Shown here one piece after another: positions 1 to 7,829 of a stretch of DNA of 64,000 bases. Under the pieces are notes generated by a model. That model searched no databases. It saw only the letters and a program-made list of their open reading frames with translations, and was not told where the DNA came from. The position numbers and the translations under genes are program-made. Position 1 is the first letter of the stretch; every line of letters begins with the position of its first letter. This stretch comes from Aureimonas glaciei (GTDB lineage: Bacteria > Pseudomonadota > Alphaproteobacteria > Rhizobiales > Rhizobiaceae), in NCBI RefSeq assembly GCF_014643375.1, contig NZ_BMJJ01000004.1:258167-322166 (forward strand), read 5' to 3'.

Positions 1-23
1 CGCCGGCGGTGGAGGCCGCCTGA
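1..23 (+). CDS. C-terminal end of an upstream gene (partial)
   Basis: The first bases read as the last codons of an open frame (Pro-Ala-Val-Glu-Ala-Ala) ending in TGA at 21-23. That stop overlaps the ATG of the glycosyltransferase gene (TGATG). This suggests the window cuts into an operon in which the two genes are translationally coupled. In rhizobia this glycosyltransferase often follows a UDP-2,3-diacylglucosamine diphosphatase-type phosphoesterase, but nothing visible here identifies the product. Confidence 0.4.
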
Positions 24-1048
24 TGCGCATCCTCATCGCGACCGACGCCTGGATGCCGCAGGTCAACGGCGTGGTCCGGACCCTGTCGAGCCTGGCGACG
101 GAACTGCGCCGGCGTGGTCACGAGGTGCTGATCGTCTCGCCGCAGGATTTTCGCACAGTGCCGATGCCGACCTATCCGGAAATCCGGCTGGCCCTGGCCG
201 GTCCGCGGCAGCTCGGCCGGATCATCGCCGGTTTCGATCCGCACTCGATCCACATTGCCACGGAAGGTCCCGTCGGCATGGCGACGCGTCGCGCGGCACT
301 GCGGGCCGGGCGCAGTTTCACCACGAGCTTCCACACCCGTTTCCCGGAATATCTGCGCCAACGCCTGCCCGTTCCAGAGAGGCTGAGCTACGCCTTCCTG
401 CGCTGGTTCCACGCGCCCGCCACGACCTGCCTCGTCCCGACGGAAGCGGTCCGGCGCGAGCTTTCCGGCCGCGGCTTCGGTCATCTCGCCACCTGGACGC
501 GCGGCGTCGACCGGGCGGTCTTCAAGCCCTCGGCGCCGATCGATTTCGGCCTGCCGGGACCGATCTTCCTCACCGTGTCGCGGATCGCGCCGGAAAAGAA
601 CATCGAGGCGTTTCTCGACCTCGACCTGCCCGGCTCGAAGGTGGTCGTCGGCGACGGGCCGGGGCTGGCCGAGATGCGGCGGCGCTATCCGGCCGTCCAC
701 TTCACCGGCGCGCAGAGCGGCGAGGCGCTGGCACGGCACTATTCCAGCGCCGACGTCTTCGTCTTTCCGTCCAAGACCGACACGTTCGGCATCGTGCTCA
801 TTGAGGCCCTGGCCTGTGGCGCGCCGGTCGCGTCGTACCGCGAGCCGGGTCCCCTCGACGTCATCGCCGGTACCGCGGCGGGCTGCATGGCGGACGATCT
901 GCGCGCGGCTTGCCTCTCGGCGTTGACGCTCGACCGGCAGGCGGCGCTCGCGCGGTCGAGGGCCTTCTCTTGGTCGGCCTGCGCCGACATCTTTCTCGGC
1001 GCCATCGACAGCCGCGCGCCGAGCGGCGCCCTGGCCTTCGCCAGCTGA
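23..1048 (+). CDS. GT4-family glycosyltransferase
   Basis: A 341-residue GT-B fold glycosyltransferase of the GT4 (RfaB/GlcNAc-transferase-like) group, expected to move a sugar from a nucleotide donor to a lipid or glycan at the inner face of the membrane. The N-terminus has the acceptor-side signature (ILIATDAWMPQVNGV with downstream LATELRRRGHEV). The C-terminal half has the donor-binding pattern: a 'VSRIAPEKN' strand-loop, then DVFVFPSKTDTFG followed by LIEALACGAPVA, which carries the paired glutamate-type motif. The ATG overlaps the stop of the preceding gene, so it is probably the distal gene of an operon. The family is known for mannosyl- and glucosyl-transfer to lipids and surface polysaccharide. 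The acceptor here cannot be named. Confidence 0.85.
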   Translation: MRILIATDAWMPQVNGVVRTLSSLATELRRRGHEVLIVSPQDFRTVPMPTYPEIRLALAGPRQLGRIIAGFDPHSIHIATEGPVGMATRRAALRAGRSFTTSFHTRFPEYLRQRLPVPERLSYAFLRWFHAPATTCLVPTEAVRRELSGRGFGHLATWTRGVDRAVFKPSAPIDFGLPGPIFLTVSRIAPEKNIEAFLDLDLPGSKVVVGDGPGLAEMRRRYPAVHFTGAQSGEALARHYSSADVFVFPSKTDTFGIVLIEALACGAPVASYREPGPLDVIAGTAAGCMADDLRAACLSALTLDRQAALARSRAFSWSACADIFLGAIDSRAPSGALAFAS

Positions 1049-1120
1049 GCCGGTCCCAGCCTCACACGGGGGCGGGCCGCGCCCCGAACGGAAAACACCC
1101 AGGCGGAGAGACGGAAGCGG

Positions 1121-2110
1121 TCAGCCGCCCCAGAGCGCGGCCGTCGGCGCGGAAACCGTCGACCCGGCATAGACGAGCCCGGCGGGCCGGTCGGCCTTCA
1201 TCAGAAGCGGGCCATCGAGATCGATGATATCGGCGTGCTGGCCGAGCAGCACGGCGGGCGCCATGGCCAGCGACGAGGCGACCATGCAGCCGACCATGAC
1301 GCCGAAGCCGAGGTTTCGCGCCTCCTCGACCAGAGCCAGCGCCTCGGTCAGGCCGCCGGTCTTGTCGAGCTTGACGTTGACGAAGTCGTAGCGGCCGGCG
1401 AGCCCGGCGAGATCGCCGGTCTGGTGCAGGGATTCGTCGGCGCAGACGGGGACCGGATGCGGGACCGCGGCCAGAAGCGCGTCCCGGCCGACCGGCAGCG
1501 GCTGCTCGACGAGAATGGCGCCGGCCGCCGCGGCCGCCAGCATGTTCTGGCGAAAGTTCGTCTCGTTCCAGCCCTCGTTGGCATCGAGGATCAGCCGGGC
1601 CCCGCCGGCGGCCGCATGCACGGCGCGGATGCGCTCGACGTCGCCGTCGCCGCCCCCGACCTTGATCTTCAGAAGCGTCCGTCCGGCCGCCGCGCGCGTC
1701 GCCGCCGCCATCGCCTCCGGCGTGCCGAGCGAGATCGTGTAAGCGGTCTCCAGCGGGCGTGGCGCCGTGATGCCGATCCTCGATGCGACGCTCGTTCCGG
1801 ACAGCTTGGCCTCGAGATCCCACAGCGCGCAATCGAGCGCATTGCGCGCCGCGCCGGCGGGAAGCAGGGCCTGCAGCGCTTCGCGTGAAGCGCCAGCCTC
1901 GATCGCCGCGCGCGCCGTCTCGATCGCCCGAGAGACGCTGTCGACGCTTTCGTCGTAGCGCGCATAGGGCACGCATTCGCCCCGGCCGGCGGCCGAACCG
2001 TCCTCGATCGTGGCGACGACGACGATCGCTTCGCGCTTCGACCCGCGGGCGATGGTGAAGGCCGCGGCAAGCTCGAAACACTCGACTGTTACTGAAAGAC
2101 GACGCGCCAT
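1121..2110 (-). CDS. Dipeptide epimerase / N-acyl amino-acid racemase (enolase superfamily)
   Basis: A 329-residue member of the muconate-lactonizing subgroup of the enolase superfamily. These enzymes abstract the alpha proton of an L-Ala-Glu-type dipeptide or N-acylated amino acid and re-protonate it on the other face. All expected catalytic elements are visible: the KxK base motif (LKIKVGG), the three metal ligands in LILDANEGW, LVEQPL and VCADES, and the second catalytic lysine in VNVKLDKTGG. I prefer the ATG at 2110 to the in-frame TTG one codon upstream; an AAAGGG sequence precedes it. It is closest in feel to the L-Ala-D/L-Glu epimerases of murein recycling and to the DgcA N-acetyl-D-Glu racemases, which the sequence alone cannot separate. 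No DgcN-like partner is adjacent. Confidence 0.82.
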   Translation of the reverse strand: MARRLSVTVECFELAAAFTIARGSKREAIVVVATIEDGSAAGRGECVPYARYDESVDSVSRAIETARAAIEAGASREALQALLPAGAARNALDCALWDLEAKLSGTSVASRIGITAPRPLETAYTISLGTPEAMAAATRAAAGRTLLKIKVGGGDGDVERIRAVHAAAGGARLILDANEGWNETNFRQNMLAAAAAGAILVEQPLPVGRDALLAAVPHPVPVCADESLHQTGDLAGLAGRYDFVNVKLDKTGGLTEALALVEEARNLGFGVMVGCMVASSLAMAPAVLLGQHADIIDLDGPLLMKADRPAGLVYAGSTVSAPTAALWGG

Positions 2111-2292
2111 CAAAAAACCCTTTCATTGCCCGCAAGCGTCGCGGATAGCGGTTACAAAGCGTGTAAGGACCGTTAACGCTGGCAGAAGCGGGCCGGCCGC
2201 CCCCGATCGGGGAAGTGGCAGGCTCGCACAGGGAAATTTTGGCGCGCGAGCGCCGACGCTGCAAGTCAGCGAGGGAAAGTCGAGCGGCGCGT

Positions 2293-3480
2293 ATGGTGGA
2301 GAGTTCGGACGCGGCATCGCGCGTCGTGGCAGACGGGCGCAAGACGATCGCGCCAGCCCTCGTCGCCGACAAGGCCGATGGCGGCGTGGTCCTTGCCTTG
2401 TCCGGCGACTGGCTGGCCCGTACCATCGGATCGATCGAGAAGACCGTCGCCGAAACCGGCGCGGCTGACCTCGGGCGTGCCGTGACGCTGGATTGCGGCG
2501 GCGTCGGCCGGATCGACACCGCCGGCGCCTTCCTCGTCGAGCAGCTGTCGCGGCATCTGGGTGACCGAGGCGCCGCGGTCGAAGTGTCCGGCATCAGCGA
2601 CAAGGACAATGCGCTGTTCGACGCGGTCCGGTCGTCGATGGACCGCGAACGGCCGGCGCCGTCGCGGCCCGAAGGCTCCGCCGTCACCCGGGCTCTGGCC
2701 ACGGTCGGTGCCGGTGTCTTCGCGATGCGCGACGAGGTCGTGATCGGCCTCAACATCATCGGCGCGTCGATCATCGGCGCGAGCCGGCGGGCGACCGGCA
2801 AGACGCGCGTGCGCCTGCCGGCGATCATCACCCAGATGGACCGCATGGGCGTGCGGGCCGTGCCCATCATCGCCCTGATGAGTTTCCTGATCGGCGCGAT
2901 CATCGCCCAGCAGGGCGCTTTCCAGCTGCGCAATTTCGGCGCCGAGATCTTCGTCGTCGATCTCGTCGGCATCCTGCAGCTGCGCGAGATCGGCGTGCTG
3001 CTCACCGCCATCATGATCGCCGGCCGCTCCGGCAGCGCCATCACCGCCGAGATCGGCTCGATGAAGATGCGCGAGGAGGTCGACGCGCTGCAGGTGATCG
3101 GCCTCAACCCGATCGGCGTCCTGGTGTTTCCGCGCCTCGTGGCGCTGACCCTGGTGCTGCCGCTGCTCGCCTTCATCGCCGACATCATGGGTCTGGCCGG
3201 CGCGATCACCGTGACCTGGCTCTATTCCGGCATCCCGCCGGCCGCCTTCCTGCAGCGCCTGCGCGAGGCCGTCGATTTCGGCACCATCGCCGCCGGCCTG
3301 ATCAAGGCGCCTTTCATGGCGATCATCATCGGCGTCGTCGCCTCGGCGGAAGGCATGAAGGTCGGCGGCAGCGCCGAGAGCCTCGGCCTGCACGTCACCG
3401 CCTCGGTCGTCAAATCCATCTTCCTCGTCATTCTCGTCGACGGCTTTTTTGCGATTTTCTATGCCTCCATCAACTTCTGA
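2293..3480 (+). CDS. mlaE: STAS-MlaE fusion, phospholipid ABC transporter permease
   Basis: A permease of the Mla/MCE lipid-transport ABC system in the inner membrane. Residues of about 10-110 form an anti-sigma-antagonist-like STAS domain (LDCGGVGRIDTAGAFL), and about 120-395 are the MlaE permease with the conserved LMSFLIGAIIAQQGAFQLR segment and the AGRSGSAITAEIGSM cytoplasmic loop. In E. coli the STAS protein is separate (MlaB); here it is fused to the permease, as is common in alphaproteobacteria. A GTG at 2215 would add 26 arginine-rich residues. I chose ATG 2293 because the STAS domain begins right after it and a GAGGGAAAG stretch lies upstream. It leads a four-gene operon. Confidence 0.9.
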   Translation: MVESSDAASRVVADGRKTIAPALVADKADGGVVLALSGDWLARTIGSIEKTVAETGAADLGRAVTLDCGGVGRIDTAGAFLVEQLSRHLGDRGAAVEVSGISDKDNALFDAVRSSMDRERPAPSRPEGSAVTRALATVGAGVFAMRDEVVIGLNIIGASIIGASRRATGKTRVRLPAIITQMDRMGVRAVPIIALMSFLIGAIIAQQGAFQLRNFGAEIFVVDLVGILQLREIGVLLTAIMIAGRSGSAITAEIGSMKMREEVDALQVIGLNPIGVLVFPRLVALTLVLPLLAFIADIMGLAGAITVTWLYSGIPPAAFLQRLREAVDFGTIAAGLIKAPFMAIIIGVVASAEGMKVGGSAESLGLHVTASVVKSIFLVILVDGFFAIFYASINF

Positions 3481-4351
3481 CACGATCCTCCCAGGCGACA
3501 TCGACGGCCCCGCCGCGGCGGGCGGGCCTGCGGCCGGCGCTGCCCTGGACGACGCCGGGCACGACATCATCATCAAGGTTCGCGACGTCACGGTCTCCTT
3601 CGGCACCAAGACCGTGCTCGACAAGCTCGACCTCGACGTGCGCCGCGGCGAGATCCTCGGCTTCGTCGGCGGTTCGGGAATGGGGAAGTCGGTGCTCCTG
3701 CGCACCGTGCTCGGCCTCAACCAGAAGCAGGGCGGCACGATCGAGATCTTCGGCACCGACTACGAGAAGGCCAATGACGAGGAGCGCCTCGCGGTGGAGC
3801 AGCGCTGGGGCGTTCTGTTCCAGCACGGCGCGCTGTTCTCCTCGCTGTCGGTCCTGGAGAACATCCAGGTGCCGATGCGCGAATATCTCGACCTCTCGCC
3901 GGGGCTGATGAACGAGCTCGCCCGGCTGAAGATCGATCTCGTCGGCCTGGCGCCGGACGCGGCCGACAAGTTCCCCTCCGAACTGTCGGGCGGCATGATC
4001 AAGCGCGCTGCCCTGGCGCGGGCGCTCGCGCTCGACCCCGACATCGTCTTCCTCGACGAGCCGACCTCGGGTCTCGACCCGATCGGCGCGGCCGAGTTCG
4101 ACGAACTCATCATGACGCTGCGCGATACGCTGGGCCTGACCGTCTACATGGTCACCCACGATCTCGACAGCCTGTACCAGGCCTGCGACCGGATCGCCGT
4201 GCTCGGCAACAAGAAGGTCCTCATCGAGGGGACCGTCGAGACCATGCTCGCTTCCGATGAGCCCTGGGTGAAATCCTATTTCCACGGCAAGCGCGCCCGC
4301 ACGATCACGCCGCGGGCAGCATCTGCCGCAGCCAGCAAAGAGGCCAAGTGA
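3461..4351 (+). CDS. mlaF: Mla-type ABC transporter ATP-binding protein
   Basis: The ATPase that drives the MlaE permease. It shows every ABC hallmark in order: Walker A GGSGMGKS, Q-loop FQHGALFSSLSV, the signature LSGGMIKRAALARAL, Walker B IVFLDEPTSGLDP, and the switch histidine in VTHDLDSL. The glycine-rich SGGMIKR signature and LENIQVP segment are typical of the MlaF/Ttg2A clade. The ATG at 3461 lies inside the 3' end of the permease gene (20-bp overlap), with no clear ribosome site. Translation is therefore probably coupled. The first 40 residues are an Ala/Gly/Asp-rich extension before the ABC core. 296 residues. Confidence 0.92.
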   Translation: MPPSTSDTILPGDIDGPAAAGGPAAGAALDDAGHDIIIKVRDVTVSFGTKTVLDKLDLDVRRGEILGFVGGSGMGKSVLLRTVLGLNQKQGGTIEIFGTDYEKANDEERLAVEQRWGVLFQHGALFSSLSVLENIQVPMREYLDLSPGLMNELARLKIDLVGLAPDAADKFPSELSGGMIKRAALARALALDPDIVFLDEPTSGLDPIGAAEFDELIMTLRDTLGLTVYMVTHDLDSLYQACDRIAVLGNKKVLIEGTVETMLASDEPWVKSYFHGKRARTITPRAASAAASKEAK

Positions 4352-6297
4352 TGGAAACCAGAGCGAATTATGTGCTCGTCGGCATCTTCAGCGTCCTCGT
4401 CCTGGTACTCGGCTTCGGCTTCGTCTGGTGGTCGGCCAACGTCTCCAGCCAGGACACCCAGGTGCCCATGCTGGTGCGCATCGAAGGCTCGGTCACCGGC
4501 CTCAGCGTCGGCAGCCAGGTGCTGTTCAACGGCCTGAAGGTCGGCGACGTGCGCAATCTCCGGATCGACCCGAACAATCCGCGCGTGGTGATCGCGACCA
4601 CCCAGGTCGAGGCGACGACGCCGATCACCACCTCGACGCGGGCGACGATCGGCTTCGCCGGCCTGACTGGCCAGGCCTTCATCGAGCTCAAGGGCGGCGA
4701 TGTGACGGAACGCAACATCATCACCTACGCCCGCGAACAGGGTGCCGTGCCGGTGATCAAGGCCGACCCGTCCGATGTGACGGACATCCTCGCCACCGCC
4801 AAGGACATCGCCGAGCGCGCCGACAACATCCTCTCGCAGTTCGAGGGCATGGTGAAGGATGTCGGACCGGCCGTGCACACGACGGCGGGCAACATCGCGG
4901 CGACATCTGAGAACGTCAAGGTCTTCACCGATAGCCTTGCCGCCAATTCAGGCCAGATCGACGACTTCCTGAAGAGCGTCGGCCGCCTCGCCAGTTCTGC
5001 CAATACCGTTGCGGAAGCGCTGCCGGGCGCGATCAAGTCCGCCCAGGACGTCATCGAGGCGGTCGATCCGAAGGCGGTCTCGCAGGTCGTCGACAATGTC
5101 GCGGCGATGTCGGCCACGCTGCGCACCCAGTCGGAGAACATCGGCGGCATCGTCGATTCCGTGAAGTCGGCGGCGGCGAGCGTCGGTGCCTTCGGCGAGA
5201 CGCTGCAGCGCAACACGCCCAGCATCGACAAGCTTCTGACCAATCTCGGGCCGATCTCGGACACGGCACAGAGCGTCGCCACCAAGCTCGATTCGACCCT
5301 CAGCTCGGCCGACCAGATTCTGGCGGCCGTCGACCCGGCGCAGGTCTCCAGCGCGATCACCGACATTTCCGGCGCGGCGAAGAACATCTCCAGCGTCGCC
5401 ACGATGGTGGGCGAGCAGGGCGAGGCGATCAAGGAGACTGTCGCCAACGTCACCGGCATCAGCCGCAACATCAAGGGCGTCACCGACTCGCTCGGGACCA
5501 ACAAGGAAGCCATCGATCGCTTCATCGCCAATCTCGGCCCGATCGGCGACAATGCCGCGACCGCCAGCGCGACGTTCAACGACACGATGAACAAGGCCGA
5601 CTCCCTCATCTCCGGCATCGACCAGCGGCGGATCACCGAGACCGTCGACAATGTCGCGGATATCGTGGCTGGCATCCGTTCCAAGACGACGGTCATCCAG
5701 TCCGTCATCGACGGGGTCGACAAGACCATCCGCACTGTCGACACCACCCTGACCGGCTTCGACGGCACGCGTCAGCGCGTCGACGCGATCCTTGAAGGCG
5801 TCGACCCGGCGACCGTCAACCGGGCGATGACGAACGTCTCCTCGGCGACCGACAACGTCGCCAAGGCGGCCGACTCGATCGCCAGGGTCGCCAACGACAT
5901 CGGCGCTCGCAAGGACGACATCAACTCGATCATCACCAATGCCCAGCAGACCAGCGCCAAGGTCAACACGGCCTCGACGCGCCTCGACACGGTGCTGGCC
6001 TCCCTCGACCGGCTGCTGAACGCCGACTCGACGGAAGGGCTGGCGGCCGAGGCGAGCGCGACGCTGGCCGCCATCCGCCAGACCGCGGCCAGCATCAACG
6101 CCCGGATCGGTCCGATCGCCGACAATATCCAGGCCTTCTCGGGCAATGGCCTGTCGGAAGTGCGGACGCTGGTGCGCGACGTCACCCGCTCGGTCAACCG
6201 GATCGAGGGCGCGGTGACCGATTTCCAGGCCAATCCGAGCCGGATCATCTTCGGCGGCGACGAGGTCAAGCAATTCGACGGACGGACGCGGCGATGA
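4351..6297 (+). CDS. mlaD: Long MCE-domain (MlaD-like) substrate-binding protein
   Basis: A 648-residue single-span inner-membrane protein with a periplasmic MCE domain. A membrane helix lies at about residues 8-28 and the MCE domain at about 38-125 (GSQVLFNGLKVGDV, GLTGQAFIELKGG). About 500 residues of helical, Ala/Ser/Thr/Asp-rich sequence follow. They contain four degenerate repeats starting at the V/I of xVDPxxV-like motifs near residues 238, 327, 423 and 484, each followed by a coiled-coil-prone stretch. E. coli MlaD is only about 180 residues. The long tail resembles PqiB/YebT-type or needle-forming MCE proteins, in which helices form a tunnel across the periplasm. The start overlaps the mlaF stop by one base, with AGAGG 8 nt upstream. 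Role in lipid transport: family inference; tail function: unknown. Confidence 0.88.
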   Translation: METRANYVLVGIFSVLVLVLGFGFVWWSANVSSQDTQVPMLVRIEGSVTGLSVGSQVLFNGLKVGDVRNLRIDPNNPRVVIATTQVEATTPITTSTRATIGFAGLTGQAFIELKGGDVTERNIITYAREQGAVPVIKADPSDVTDILATAKDIAERADNILSQFEGMVKDVGPAVHTTAGNIAATSENVKVFTDSLAANSGQIDDFLKSVGRLASSANTVAEALPGAIKSAQDVIEAVDPKAVSQVVDNVAAMSATLRTQSENIGGIVDSVKSAAASVGAFGETLQRNTPSIDKLLTNLGPISDTAQSVATKLDSTLSSADQILAAVDPAQVSSAITDISGAAKNISSVATMVGEQGEAIKETVANVTGISRNIKGVTDSLGTNKEAIDRFIANLGPIGDNAATASATFNDTMNKADSLISGIDQRRITETVDNVADIVAGIRSKTTVIQSVIDGVDKTIRTVDTTLTGFDGTRQRVDAILEGVDPATVNRAMTNVSSATDNVAKAADSIARVANDIGARKDDINSIITNAQQTSAKVNTASTRLDTVLASLDRLLNADSTEGLAAEASATLAAIRQTAASINARIGPIADNIQAFSGNGLSEVRTLVRDVTRSVNRIEGAVTDFQANPSRIIFGGDEVKQFDGRTRR

Positions 6298-6356
6298 ACC
6301 GCCGCGTCACGGGCCCGCACAGCGGACAAAAAGTAATGCGTAGAGGATCCACGACC

Positions 6357-6950
6357 ATGCACGCCTTCCCCCGCACGGCCATGATGGCGATCCTGGTGGT
6401 CGGTCTCGGCGGCTGCGCCTCGATCGGCGCCGCGACGCCGCCCGACACCTACGAGATCGCGCCGCCGAAGGTCGTGAAAATGGCGGGCGCGACACGGGCG
6501 CAGCTCCTGATCCCGGAGCCGACGGCGATCAAGACTCTCGACAGCAACCAGATCGTCGTCAAGCCGACGCCCTATACGGTCGAATATCTCGCCCAGAGCC
6601 AGTGGAGCGACCGCCTGCCGCACATGCTGCAGCTGCGTTTTGTCCAGGCCTTCGAGAACACCGGCCGCGTCGCCGCCGTCGGCGTGCCGGGGCAGGGCCT
6701 CGCCATCGACTACCAGGTCGTGATGGAAATCCGGAAGTTCGAGATCGATGCCAGCGGCGGCAACGCCGCCGTCGTCGAGATCGCCGTGAAGGCGCTGAAC
6801 GACCGCAACGGCACGGTCCGGGCCACCCGCGTCTTCTCCGAGACCATCCCCGTGACGGGGGCTGGCAATCCCGGCTATGTCGCCGCGCTGAACGTCGCCT
6901 TCGACCGGGTGACCGCCGACATCGTCAAGTGGACGCTCGGCCTGGTCTGA
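6357..6950 (+). CDS. ABC-type transport auxiliary lipoprotein (PqiC-like)
   Basis: Probably an outer-membrane lipoprotein that completes the Mla/MCE operon. From the ATG at 6357 it has a compact lipoprotein signal (one Arg, a hydrophobic stretch, then the lipobox VGLGGC), followed by a beta-rich domain. AGAGGA sits 10 nt upstream of this ATG. A longer start at 6294 would give a 4-bp overlap with the MCE gene but place an unusual charged leader before the signal. The TYEIAPPK and IDYQVVMEIRKFEID segments resemble the DUF330/ABC auxiliary lipoproteins found after MCE genes in alphaproteobacteria. 197 residues. Family-level function: receives or anchors the MCE channel at the outer membrane. Confidence 0.75.
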   Translation: MHAFPRTAMMAILVVGLGGCASIGAATPPDTYEIAPPKVVKMAGATRAQLLIPEPTAIKTLDSNQIVVKPTPYTVEYLAQSQWSDRLPHMLQLRFVQAFENTGRVAAVGVPGQGLAIDYQVVMEIRKFEIDASGGNAAVVEIAVKALNDRNGTVRATRVFSETIPVTGAGNPGYVAALNVAFDRVTADIVKWTLGLV

Positions 6951-6966
6951 GCGCAAACACCGCCGG

Positions 6967-7045
6967 GGCCGGTCGCCGAGACCGGCCTCCGCGACTCACT
7001 ATGGCCGGCGGCTCGCAAAGTCCGGCCAAGCCCTGTCTTGGCCGG
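6967..7045 (+). terminator. Two perfect hairpins after the Mla operon, possible terminator region
   Basis: Two stem-loops follow the lipoprotein stop. The first has an 8-bp stem (GGCCGGTC/GACCGGCC) at 6967-6987. The second has a 9-bp stem (CCGGCCAAG/CTTGGCCGG) at 7022-7045. Neither is followed by a T-run, so they could be RNA-stabilising or Rho-linked ends rather than intrinsic terminators. Confidence 0.3.
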
Positions 7046-7201
7046 CGGAAGTAGTCGGGCGTCTCCACCCGGCATCAGTTTCGCAGCCGCCTTCGGGCGA
7101 CGGCCGGGCGCAGTCCGGCGCGGCTGCACTCTCGGCGGCGGCGGCCTGGCTGAAGAGGCCACGACACGCAGACCCCGCATGAACGGCGCTGATCCCCAGG
7201 C

Positions 7202-7690
7202 TTACGGGGCCGACTGGAAATCCAGGGCGCGGTCTGCCGTCAGCTGGAGCAGGCAGCTCGAGGCGATATTGGTCCGGATCGTGCCGTCCTTGTAGAGCTC
7301 GAAGCGGCGATCGCACTCGGCATCGCGGAAGGCCACCCAGGCGCGCTGCGCTTTGACGAGCCCTGCCGCCGCGCCGGGCTCGATCGCCTGTTCGGCATAG
7401 GAGGCGTCCTGCTCCTTGGCGGCGGCGGTGGCCGACTTGTAGTTCTCGTTGAGGATCGTGTCCCAGGCGGCCGCTTCGCGGCCGAGGCATTCGTCGACGC
7501 CCTGGGTGGTCTGACCCTCCGGCTGGCCCTGGCACTCGTCCGAAATCTGTCCGACGCAGCTCTGCGGGTCGGACCCGGCGCTGGCGATGCAGGCCTTGAT
7601 CGCGGCGACGTCGGCCGAACCCGGCTCCGCGGCGGCTGCTGGGAAGGGGTCCAGCACGAGAAACGGCAGTATCAGCCATAGACGGGGCAT
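7202..7690 (-). CDS. Secreted LprI/DUF1311-family protein
   Basis: A 162-residue exported protein. Residues 1-20 form a signal peptide ending in AAA-type cleavage residues (FPAAAAEP). The rest matches the lysozyme-inhibitor LprI / DUF1311 pattern: an early Cys-rich part (IKACIAS, SCVGQ, ISDECQ), then the diagnostic VKAQRAWVAFRDAEC helix, and a final SSCLLQLTADR segment with the paired cysteine. The ATG at 7690 precedes a clean signal peptide; upstream in-frame codons are unlikely to be used. Family members occur in the periplasm and some inhibit lysozyme, but most are uncharacterised. It lies downstream of the terminator of the giant gene and is probably transcribed alone. Confidence 0.72.
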   Translation of the reverse strand: MPRLWLILPFLVLDPFPAAAAEPGSADVAAIKACIASAGSDPQSCVGQISDECQGQPEGQTTQGVDECLGREAAAWDTILNENYKSATAAAKEQDASYAEQAIEPGAAAGLVKAQRAWVAFRDAECDRRFELYKDGTIRTNIASSCLLQLTADRALDFQSAP

Positions 7691-7778
7691 GCGGTTCGGC
7701 TCCGGTTTCGATCGTCGAAAGCTGTCACGCACGGACCCTTCCGGCAACAGCCCCCACGAACTCTCCTTTTCGCCTACT

Positions 7779-7809
7779 AAAAAAAAGGCGACCCGAAGGC
7801 CGCCTTTTT
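7779..7809 (-). terminator. Intrinsic terminator of the GPR-like gene
   Basis: On the minus strand, GGCGGCC-TTCG-GGTCGCC forms a 7-bp stem (one G-T pair) with a TTCG tetraloop, followed by eight T. It sits about 20 bases after the TGA of the giant coiled-coil gene and about 90 bases before the LprI-like gene. It therefore should end the giant transcript. Confidence 0.85.
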
Positions 7810-7829
7810 GCGATGTCTGGCTGTACCGG

